Positions 1 to 5,199 of a DNA stretch of 5,199 bases are shown here, in pieces. Position numbers and translations under genes: made by a program. Where the stretch lies: contig CALMFL010000273.1 in the NCBI GenBank assembly GCA_937862595.1, forward strand, positions 1 to 5,199, written 5' to 3'. Source of the DNA: an uncultured Fidelibacterota bacterium (GTDB lineage Bacteria > Fidelibacterota > Fidelibacteria > Fidelibacterales > Fidelibacteraceae). Under the pieces are notes generated by a model that saw only the letters and a program-made list of their open reading frames with translations, was not told the DNA's origin and searched no databases. Numbering within the stretch: the stretch's first letter is position 1; the number at the start of each line of letters is the position of its first letter.

Positions 1-12
1 ATTTGAGGGGTG

Positions 13-131
13 GACGGAAGACGGAAGACGGAAGACAGAATACAGAAGTCAGAATACAGAATACAGAATACAGAATACAGAATACAGAATAGAGAATACA
101 GAAGGCTGAAAGCTAAATGCTAAAGGCTGAA
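13..131. repeat. Heptanucleotide tandem array, 17 in-phase units
   Basis: Seventeen consecutive 7-bp units can be laid out without a gap or phase slip. There are three GACGGAA, then GACAGAA, TACAGAA and GTCAGAA, then a run of TACAGAA with one TAGAGAA variant, then GGCTGAA, AGCTAAA, TGCTAAA and GGCTGAA, ending in a partial GGCTAGG. Nearly all units share the form NNCNRAA (TAGAGAA is the exception), so the array drifts from one consensus to another while keeping its 7-bp period. Because 7 is not a multiple of 3, and stop codons occur at its right end, it is unlikely to be coding. Heptamer arrays are known in bacterial intergenic DNA, for example the STRR repeats of cyanobacteria; any relationship to those is not shown here. 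The array may extend left only as far as about position 11, where the sequence stops matching. Confidence 0.9.
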
Positions 132-169
132 GGCTAGGGGAATGAAAAAAGATCAGGGAAAAGGACATG

Positions 170-190
170 CGGCGCATTTGCGCCGTTTTT
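170..190 (+). terminator. Terminator-like hairpin with T-tract
   Basis: A perfect 6-bp GC stem (CGGCGC at 170-175, GCGCCG at 180-185) closes a 4-nt ATTT loop and is followed at once by five T residues (186-190). This is the shape of a rho-independent terminator read on the plus strand. No plus-strand gene in the window lies upstream, so it would serve a gene left of the window or block transcription running antisense into the HAD gene. Read on the minus strand the hairpin lies about 40 nt past the HAD stop codon, but its T-rich stretch begins only several bases after the stem, so it would be a weaker terminator in that direction. The stem is short. Confidence 0.45.
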
Positions 191-226
191 GCATGGGGGT
201 ATAAAACAGGAGGGGGTAAGGATACC

Positions 227-946
227 TTAAGGTTTCAACCTAATCCAGGGGCATTCGTCAAGGAGCTTCAGGATCGAAGCGATCTCCCTGAACCGTTCGG
301 CGGGCAGCTCGATGTCCCCGACTTTTTCATGAAGCCAGGTCGTGTGGTAGGGAATATGGACCGCGTATCCGCCGAGTTCGACGACCGGCAGAATGTCCGA
401 CCGGAGGGAATTCCCGACCATCAAAAATTCTTCGGGGCGGATATCGAGATGACGGAACAGTTTTTCGTAATCGCCGGGTTGTTTGTCGCTCATGATCTCG
501 ATATGATGGAAATAGCGTTCCAGCCGGGATTTTTTTAATTTCCGTTCCTGGTCGATCAGATCCCCTTTGGTCACGACGATCAGCTTGTAATGCGGCGCCA
601 GTTTCTGAAGCACCGTTTCCACATGATCGAGGAGCTTCAGAGGGGAGTCCGAAAGTTGTTTTCCCGCTTTCAGTATTCGGGCGATCGACGCGGCGGGCAA
701 TTGTTCGCGGCTCAGCCGCAGGGCGGTCTCAAGGATGGAAAGCGTGTAGGCCTTTGACCCGTAGCCGTAGAGCGGAAGATTGCTGACCTCGGTCTTGTAC
801 AGCTCCTTTGAACTTTCCTCCGGGGGAAGGATATCCTTCATGACCTCGCAAAAAACATCCTCAAGAGAACGGTAATAAGGCTCGTTGTCCCAGAGGGTGT
901 CGTCCGCGTCAAAGCCGATGATCTTGATCTCAGGTGCCGCTGTCAT
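227..946 (-). CDS. HAD-superfamily hydrolase (YigB/YjjG-like phosphatase)
   Basis: Predicted cytoplasmic phosphohydrolase of the haloacid dehalogenase superfamily, 239 residues from the chosen start. All four HAD motifs are visible. Motif I is DADDT at 13-17, with nucleophile D13 and acid/base D15. Motif II is T126 in VVTKGD. Motif III is probably K155 in SDKQ. Motif IV is GNSLRSD at 178-184, with D184 as the likely Mg2+ ligand. The helical stretch between motifs I and II (about residues 22-105) is the C1 cap seen in the COG1011 group. A PYHTTW segment (199-204) follows the core. The frame stays open upstream to a TTG at 973, but the ATG at 946 is preferred because GGAGA lies 4 nt before it and the conserved core begins just after it. 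The TTG start would add nine residues behind a weak ribosome site. The gene diverges from the glycosyltransferase gene. Family assignment is firm. The substrate (a small phosphomonoester, nucleotide or sugar phosphate) cannot be read from the sequence. Confidence 0.88.
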   Translation of the reverse strand: MTAAPEIKIIGFDADDTLWDNEPYYRSLEDVFCEVMKDILPPEESSKELYKTEVSNLPLYGYGSKAYTLSILETALRLSREQLPAASIARILKAGKQLSDSPLKLLDHVETVLQKLAPHYKLIVVTKGDLIDQERKLKKSRLERYFHHIEIMSDKQPGDYEKLFRHLDIRPEEFLMVGNSLRSDILPVVELGGYAVHIPYHTTWLHEKVGDIELPAERFREIASILKLLDECPWIRLKP

Positions 947-1042
947 AGTATCTCCGGACAAATATACGAACAAATGCTTTCAAACCGAACAGCTTCTTTC
1001 ATAAAACGGCTCTAACCATAGAAAATCCCCGTGATCTCATGC

Positions 1043-1071
1043 TTGTATTTTATCTTCACTTCACGTATATT
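1043..1071 (+). promoter_or_regulatory. Candidate sigma70-type promoter for the glycosyltransferase gene
   Basis: TTGTAT (1043-1048) and TATATT (1066-1071) are separated by 17 bp. The -10 matches the TATAAT consensus in five of six positions; the -35 matches TTGACA only in its first three. Transcription would start near 1078, giving a leader of roughly 30 nt before the ATG at 1107. It lies in the 160-bp divergent gap between the HAD and glycosyltransferase genes. I found no comparably convincing promoter for the minus-strand gene. The call is by eye only. Confidence 0.4.
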
Positions 1072-1097
1072 TTCCTGTAAAAACCGCTTAATATAAA

Positions 1098-1102
1098 AGG
1101 AA
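1098..1102 (+). promoter_or_regulatory. Ribosome binding site of the glycosyltransferase gene
   Basis: AGGAA sits 4 nt before the ATG at 1107 and supports that start codon. The next in-frame ATG lies far inside the conserved N-terminal domain. Confidence 0.6.
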
Positions 1103-1106
1103 CCGC

Positions 1107-2165
1107 ATGAATATTTTATATGGAGTTCAGACAACCGGGAACGGCCATATCGGCAAATCCCGCAATATCGTCAGGGAACTCCGCCGGCGGGGACACGACG
1201 TGAAGGTCATTTTCAGCGGTTCCCAGCAGAAGGACATTCCCGATGCGGAAGCGTTCGAGCCGTACAAGATATTCAAAGGACTGACCTATGTCACCGAGAA
1301 CGGGAAGATCAACTACATTAAAACAGCCCCGCGTCTGGATGCGTTCTCCTACGTGCGGGATATCCTTTCCTACGATGCGTCCGGCATCGACCTGGTGATC
1401 ACGGATTACGAGCCGGTTTCGGTCCAGGTCGCCAAAAAGAACCGGATCCCCTCCGTAGGGGTCAGTCACCAATATTCCTTTCAGTACGATGTCCCGTATC
1501 CCACGCTGCAGGTCATGACCCGCACGATCATGGAATATTTTGTTCCCGCCGACTTTACGGTGCCGGTGCACTGGCATCACTTCGGGTTTCCGATCATGCC
1601 GCCGTTTTTGAGCGGCGGGCAAAAAACCGCCGGGAATGCCGGGGGCAGAAAACGCATCACCGTCTATCTGCCTTACGAAAATCCGAATAATGTTCTGAAA
1701 CTGCTGAGCGCCTGTCCGCCGGAATACGATTATTGTTTTTTCACCGATGTGAATAAAAACCGGGAAAAAGGGAATATTTTCCTGTTTCCCAAAAGCAGGG
1801 AAAATTTTCTGGAATCCCTTGCCTCATCCGAGGGAGCCGTGCTGCATGGCGGGTTCCTGGCTAACAGCGAATCCTTTGATCTGGGTGTGAAAACCCTCGC
1901 CAAGCCGATCGCCGGCCAGGCCGAACAGATCGCCAATGCCATGGCCATCGAACAGCTGGGATTCGGGAAGCACATGCAGGAACTGGATCCTGCGGAGGTC
2001 GTCGAATGGCTGGCGATGCCCGCGATCAAGCCCATGCATTACCCGGATGCCTTCGGTCCCTTTGTGGACTGGATCGAAGGCGGGGTCTTCAATACGAAGA
2101 GCCTGACGGACATGTGCGAGATGCTCTGGTCCCGGATCCCCATCCCGCAGATCTTCCGGCGATGA
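1107..2165 (+). CDS. MJ1255-type GT-B family glycosyltransferase
   Basis: A 352-residue protein resembling the TIGR00661/MJ1255 group of glycosyltransferase-like proteins (GT-B fold, distantly related to MurG and UDP-sugar transferases). The N-terminal Rossmann half opens with MNILYGVQTTGNGHIGKSR (1-19), whose Gly-rich GNGHIGKSR loop is the hallmark of the group. A RRRGHDVKVIFSG strand-turn follows at 27-38, then VITDYEP (97-103) and SHQYSF (120-125). The C-terminal donor-binding half starts near residue 182. It contains HGGF (247-250), ESFDLGVKTLAKP (255-267) and GQAEQIANA (270-278), positioned like the nucleotide-sugar site of GT-B enzymes. There is no signal peptide or obvious membrane helix, so it probably acts in the cytoplasm or at the inner membrane face. 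Members are often annotated only as hypothetical or as teichoic-acid-type transferases; donor and acceptor are unknown. The PBP4-like gene next to it fits an envelope role, but that is inference. The gene is intact and ends in TGA at 2163-2165. Confidence 0.8.
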   Translation: MNILYGVQTTGNGHIGKSRNIVRELRRRGHDVKVIFSGSQQKDIPDAEAFEPYKIFKGLTYVTENGKINYIKTAPRLDAFSYVRDILSYDASGIDLVITDYEPVSVQVAKKNRIPSVGVSHQYSFQYDVPYPTLQVMTRTIMEYFVPADFTVPVHWHHFGFPIMPPFLSGGQKTAGNAGGRKRITVYLPYENPNNVLKLLSACPPEYDYCFFTDVNKNREKGNIFLFPKSRENFLESLASSEGAVLHGGFLANSESFDLGVKTLAKPIAGQAEQIANAMAIEQLGFGKHMQELDPAEVVEWLAMPAIKPMHYPDAFGPFVDWIEGGVFNTKSLTDMCEMLWSRIPIPQIFRR

Positions 2166-2192
2166 GCGGAGCGCGGGATACGCTTAGGAATG

Positions 2193-2221
2193 TTTTTGAA
2201 ACCGAAAGATTAAGCGATAAT
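2193..2221 (+). promoter_or_regulatory. Possible weak promoter before the S13 peptidase gene
   Basis: A GATAAT element (2216-2221) lies 17 bp after TTTTTG (2193-2198); alternatively TTGAAA (2196-2201) pairs with TAATTT (2218-2223) at 16 bp. Either would start transcription about 20 nt before the TTG start at 2250. The AT-rich stretch stands out between two GC-richer genes. The peptidase, DUF1667 and ligA genes could therefore have their own promoter as well as read-through from the glycosyltransferase. The -35 matches are poor, so this is tentative. Confidence 0.25.
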
Positions 2222-2237
2222 TTTACAAATAATTGAA

Positions 2238-2242
2238 AGGGA
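2238..2242 (+). promoter_or_regulatory. Ribosome binding site that fixes a TTG start
   Basis: AGGGA ends 7 nt before TTG at 2250-2252. No in-frame ATG exists until residue 76, which lies past the catalytic serine, so this TTG is the only start that yields a complete enzyme with a signal sequence. Confidence 0.65.
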
Positions 2243-2249
2243 AGAAAGT

Positions 2250-3710
2250 TTGCTTAAAAGAATCATCTCCATCAGCCTGATCGCGTTCCTCCTCCTTGCC
2301 GGGGATCCGCAGGAACTTGTCGAAAACCTGTCCCGTGCCCCTGAACTCAAGCATGCGCAATGGAGCGTGTACGCGCGTTATGTGGACGAAGCGGAAGGGG
2401 AGGGTCCTGTGGCGGACTACCGGTCCGACCTGTCCCTGGCCTGCGCCTCCAGCCTGAAAGTGATCACGCTCGGCATGGCGCTGGACAAGCTGGGAGGTGA
2501 TTTTACTTTTAAGACCCGCCTCTACTATTCCGGGAATATCGATCAGAGCGGGACGCTACACGGGAATATTTACATCGTCGGCAGCGGGGATCCCACCCTG
2601 GGCGGCGACCAGGTCGGCGGCGTGTACAACAGTAAAAAGCTTGTTACGGAATGGATCAAGGCGATCAAACGGAAGGAGATCAAAGCGATCGACGGAGCCG
2701 TGATCGCGGACGAATCCCTGTATGAGCCCTATCATGTGCCGGGGACCTGGACCTGGGAGGATCTGGGCAATTATTACGGCGCCGGCTTAACGGCCTTATG
2801 TTTTTCGGACAATAAATACTACCTTGACTTTATGCCCGGCGCCAAAGAAGGGGATCCCGCCGAGGTGATCGGCCTTCGTCCCGACGTGCCGGGGTTGACC
2901 TATACGAACCTGATGAAGACCGGCCCGCTGAATTCCGGAGACCAGGGCTATATCTTATGCGCCCCCAATCAGTACCATGCGGTCTTTCACGGAACGGTTC
3001 CGGCGGGCGAAGAAAAATTCACGATCAAGGGCTCCCTGCCCAATCCCGCGCTTCTGGCGGCGCAATCCCTGAAACAGGGCCTGGTCAAGGCGAATATCCC
3101 CGTGGGGAAAACGGAAGCGGTCAATAACGAAAAGATCACGTATCAGAATGATAAATTATTGAAAACCGTGATGTCGCCGCCCCTGTTCCGGATCGCGGAG
3201 ATCACCAACAAGCTGAGCAACAATACCTTTACGGAAATGATCCTGCTCAGGACGGCGCACGAAGAAACGGGTACGGGAACGACAAAGGCGGGCGTCGAAC
3301 TGATCGAAGACTATATGGACAAACTGCACGTCGAACACAGCGGGATGTACCTCGTGGACGCCAGCGGCCTCTCCCGCGAGAACATGATCACCACGAAAAT
3401 TTTCTGCGATTATCTCAGCGCCATGACCAAACGTCACAGTTTTCCTGATTTTTATAACACCTTTGCAACGGCGGGAGACGACAAAGATTACGGCTTTGTC
3501 GTTTATTTCGGCAAAAACACGCCGGCCGCCAACAACGCCCGGGTCAAGACCGGCTATATCGGCGGGGTCCGCAGCCACACGGGATATGTCAGAACGCGCT
3601 CCGGCCGCCTGATCGCCTTTTCCTGTATCGCGAACAACTACCACTGCAAGACCAGCGTGATCACCAAATTCCACGAACAGGTGGTCGCGGCGCTTGCCGA
3701 TATGGAATAA
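2250..3710 (+). CDS. D-Ala-D-Ala carboxypeptidase/endopeptidase, PBP4 type (peptidase S13)
   Basis: A class C low-molecular-weight penicillin-binding protein of 486 residues. It trims the terminal D-Ala from peptidoglycan stem peptides and/or cuts D-Ala-mDAP cross-links outside the cytoplasmic membrane. Residues 1-18 form a short signal sequence (KR then a hydrophobic stretch ending LLLAG); no lipobox Cys is present, so a soluble or loosely bound periplasmic protein is expected. All three active-site motifs are intact: SSLK with S67 and K70, SNN with S323 and N325, and KTG at 433-435. DASGLSR (370-376), the family's usual D-x-SGLSR box, is also present. The roughly 256 residues between the SxxK and SxN motifs match the domain insertion typical of S13 enzymes, and motif spacing is close to that of E. 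coli PBP4. GSGDPTLGG (111-119) is another family signature. The gene starts at TTG. It is followed after 2 nt by the DUF1667 gene, so it probably heads or belongs to an operon with ligA. Confidence 0.93.
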   Translation: MLKRIISISLIAFLLLAGDPQELVENLSRAPELKHAQWSVYARYVDEAEGEGPVADYRSDLSLACASSLKVITLGMALDKLGGDFTFKTRLYYSGNIDQSGTLHGNIYIVGSGDPTLGGDQVGGVYNSKKLVTEWIKAIKRKEIKAIDGAVIADESLYEPYHVPGTWTWEDLGNYYGAGLTALCFSDNKYYLDFMPGAKEGDPAEVIGLRPDVPGLTYTNLMKTGPLNSGDQGYILCAPNQYHAVFHGTVPAGEEKFTIKGSLPNPALLAAQSLKQGLVKANIPVGKTEAVNNEKITYQNDKLLKTVMSPPLFRIAEITNKLSNNTFTEMILLRTAHEETGTGTTKAGVELIEDYMDKLHVEHSGMYLVDASGLSRENMITTKIFCDYLSAMTKRHSFPDFYNTFATAGDDKDYGFVVYFGKNTPAANNARVKTGYIGGVRSHTGYVRTRSGRLIAFSCIANNYHCKTSVITKFHEQVVAALADME

Positions 3711-3712
3711 TA

Positions 3713-4081
3713 ATGCCCGACCTTATAACAAACGACATGATCTGCACCGTATGTCCCCTGGGATGCCGGCTCACCCTTGAAAAAGACGGGGAAGGATACG
3801 TGGTCAAGGGAAACCAATGCAAACGGGGCGAAACCTTTGCCATTGAAGAATTCACCCATCCGGCGCGCATGCTGACAACCACCGTCAGGCTGACACGTTC
3901 CCGACATGCCCGTCTTCCCGTTCACAGTTCGTCTCCCTTGCCCAGGGACATGCTTTTCCGGGCTATGGCTGAGATCAATGCCTGCAGCGTTGCCGCGCCG
4001 GTCAGGACGGGACAGGTCGTCATCGGAAATATTCTGGGGACCGGGGTGGATATCTGTTCTTCCCGGGATGTCGATCAATAA
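3713..4081 (+). CDS. DUF1667 (COG3862) four-cysteine protein
   Basis: A 122-residue protein, a typical length for the DUF1667 family. The N-terminus carries CTVCPLGC (C11, C14, C18) and then GNQCKRGE (C36), a CxxCPxGC...C pattern suited to binding an Fe-S cluster or zinc. The metal is inferred, not shown. The segment HPARMLTTTVRL (about 50-61), the LPVHSSSPLPRD segment (68-79) and the C-terminal VVIGNILGTGVDICSSRD (102-119) are the other conserved family blocks. Family members usually lie beside GlpA-like FAD-dependent dehydrogenases and are thought to act as their electron-transfer partner, but the biochemical role is not settled. No such dehydrogenase is in this window. The gene begins 2 nt after the peptidase stop, with GGAA at 3704-3707 as a ribosome site inside the upstream gene, and its stop overlaps the ligA ATG by one base. 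Translation is therefore probably coupled on both sides. Confidence is high for the family and low for the function. Confidence 0.85.
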   Translation: MPDLITNDMICTVCPLGCRLTLEKDGEGYVVKGNQCKRGETFAIEEFTHPARMLTTTVRLTRSRHARLPVHSSSPLPRDMLFRAMAEINACSVAAPVRTGQVVIGNILGTGVDICSSRDVDQ

Positions 4082-5199
4082 TGGATACCATCGAAAAAAA
4101 GATACGGGAACTGCAGGAAAAGCTTCGGGAGCATAATTACCGGTATTATGTCCTCGACGATCCCCTGATCTCGGATGCGGAATATGACCGCCTCTTCCGC
4201 GAACTGCAGGAGCTCGAAACCCAGCATCCCGACTACGCCGATCCGGATTCTCCGACCCGGCGCGTCGGCGGCGCCGTACTGGAAAGCTTCGGTACCCTGA
4301 AGCACCGCATTCCGATGCTCAGCCTGGCGAATGCGATGAACGAGGACGAATTGAGGGAATTCTATCAGCGGCTTGCCAAACATACCGGCCGGAGCGATAC
4401 CGAACTGGTCGGCGAACCGAAACTGGACGGACTGGGGGTCGAACTGATCTATGAAAACGGCGTGTTCGTTGCCGGATCCACCCGGGGGGACGGGTATACC
4501 GGCGAGGATATCACGGAAAACCTGAGGACCATCCGGCAGATCCCCCTGCGTTTGCACGGCGCTCCGCTTCCCCGGCTTCTGGAAGTGCGGGGAGAGGTCA
4601 TCATTTCAAAAGAACATTTTAAGCAATTGAATGCGGAACGTGAGCTTAGCGGAGAAAAACTTTTTGCCAATCCCCGGAACGCGGCCGCCGGTTCCCTCCG
4701 TCAGCTGGATTCCGCCGTCACCGCCCGGCGTCCCCTGGAAATATTCATCTATGCTCCCGGCAGTATCGAGGGGGTCCGCTTTGACACGCACTGGGAATTC
4801 ATAAACCGCTTGCGCACCTGGGGATTCCGGACCAACCCCCTGAACAAGGTTTTGAAAACCGAAGCGGACATGATCGCCTATTTCCGCGAAATGGAAGAAA
4901 AAAGGGAAAGCCTTCCCTACGATATCGACGGGGTCGTCGTTAAGGTCAACGATCTTGGCCTTCAGCAGGACATGGGCATGCGGACCCGGACCCCGCGCTG
5001 GGCGATCGCCGGCAAGTTCAAACCCCGGCAGGAAGTGACCCGCATCGACAGCATTGATGTGCAGGTGGGGCGTACCGGCGTGCTGACCCCGGTCGCAAAC
5101 CTCGAGCCCGTCCGGATCGGGGGCGTTTTGGTGCGAAGGGCAACCCTTCACAATCAGGACGATATCGACAGAAAGGATATCCGGGTCGGGGACTGGGTC
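4081..5199 (+). CDS. ligA: NAD-dependent DNA ligase LigA (5' part, runs off window)
   Basis: Seals nicks in duplex DNA during replication and repair by adenylating an active-site lysine from NAD+, releasing NMN. The 373 codons visible cover domain Ia, the adenylation domain and the start of the OB fold; the remaining OB fold, zinc finger, HhH and BRCT domains should lie past 5199. Domain Ia (residues 1-68) shows HNYRYYVLDDPLISDAEYD, with Y22, D32, Y35 and D36 as NAD+ contacts. The nucleophile is K114 in GEPKLDG (111-117), with E112 and D116. Other adenylation residues are R135 (STRGDG), E172 (EVRGE), R199 (NPRNAAAGSLRQ), K288 (DIDGVVVKVND) and K312 (WAIAGKF). The OB fold begins near 317 with VQVGRTGVLTPVA. 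All catalytic residues expected from E. coli LigA are present at almost the same numbers. The ATG at 4081 overlaps the DUF1667 stop (TAATG), so translation is probably coupled. The gene is intact as far as the window goes. Confidence 0.97.
   Translation, partial: MDTIEKKIRELQEKLREHNYRYYVLDDPLISDAEYDRLFRELQELETQHPDYADPDSPTRRVGGAVLESFGTLKHRIPMLSLANAMNEDELREFYQRLAKHTGRSDTELVGEPKLDGLGVELIYENGVFVAGSTRGDGYTGEDITENLRTIRQIPLRLHGAPLPRLLEVRGEVIISKEHFKQLNAERELSGEKLFANPRNAAAGSLRQLDSAVTARRPLEIFIYAPGSIEGVRFDTHWEFINRLRTWGFRTNPLNKVLKTEADMIAYFREMEEKRESLPYDIDGVVVKVNDLGLQQDMGMRTRTPRWAIAGKFKPRQEVTRIDSIDVQVGRTGVLTPVANLEPVRIGGVLVRRATLHNQDDIDRKDIRVGDWV

Noticed and set aside
13..131. The left-edge repeats as a CRISPR array.
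   Set aside because: The period is 7 bp with no spacers between units and no cas genes nearby; it is a simple tandem repeat.
167..538. A 123-codon plus-strand frame across the 3' end of the HAD gene.
   Set aside because: It is antisense to conserved HAD motifs, resembles no known protein, and its first codons overlap the terminator-like hairpin.
947..973. Upstream TTG start at 973 extending the HAD protein by nine residues.
   Set aside because: The ATG at 946 has GGAGA at good spacing, while the TTG lacks a clear ribosome site and the added residues are not part of the HAD core.
2162..2236. A 24-codon reading frame whose ATG overlaps the glycosyltransferase stop (ATGA).
   Set aside because: No ribosome binding site precedes it (the upstream bases are pyrimidine-rich then GGCG), the peptide has no recognisable feature, and the span is better explained as intergenic leader with a possible promoter.
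3156..3674. Long minus-strand open frame opposite the S13 peptidase gene, with similar ones opposite the glycosyltransferase and ligA genes.
   Set aside because: These are mirror frames of GC-rich coding DNA; the plus-strand frames carry complete, ordered family motifs and the mirrors carry none.

Overview
The window carries five protein-coding genes. One lies on the minus strand and four on the plus strand, the last cut by the right edge. A heptanucleotide tandem array occupies the left edge. The gene content points to a bacterium with peptidoglycan (class C PBP / S13 peptidase, NAD-dependent ligase). A DUF1667 protein, a family best known from anaerobes, hints at an anaerobic lifestyle. Base composition is moderately GC-rich and the genes look uniform. 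I cannot fix the phylum; an uncultured Gram-negative anaerobe (for example Desulfobacterota- or Spirochaetota-like) is a guess from family flavour, not evidence.

Layout. Positions 13-131 hold an in-phase array of seventeen 7-bp units whose consensus drifts along its length. A terminator-like hairpin follows at 170-190. A HAD-superfamily phosphatase gene is on the minus strand, 227-946, with its start best placed at an internal ATG with a Shine-Dalgarno sequence. A divergent intergenic region (947-1106) holds a plausible sigma70-type promoter for the rightward genes. Rightward come an MJ1255-type GT-B glycosyltransferase (1107-2165), a PBP4-like D-Ala-D-Ala carboxypeptidase/endopeptidase starting at TTG (2250-3710), a small four-cysteine DUF1667 protein (3713-4081) and ligA (4081 to beyond 5199).

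How they fit together. The S13 peptidase, DUF1667 and ligA genes are packed with a 2-nt gap and a 1-nt overlap, so they are almost certainly one transcript with translational coupling. The glycosyltransferase is 84 bp upstream and may belong to the same unit. It and the peptidase both suggest envelope work. LigA is replication and repair. DUF1667 normally accompanies a GlpA-like flavin dehydrogenase, which is not seen here. I see no defence system, mobile element, CRISPR array or RNA gene. The region is mostly ordinary housekeeping; the heptamer array and the orphan DUF1667 gene are the parts most worth a second look.
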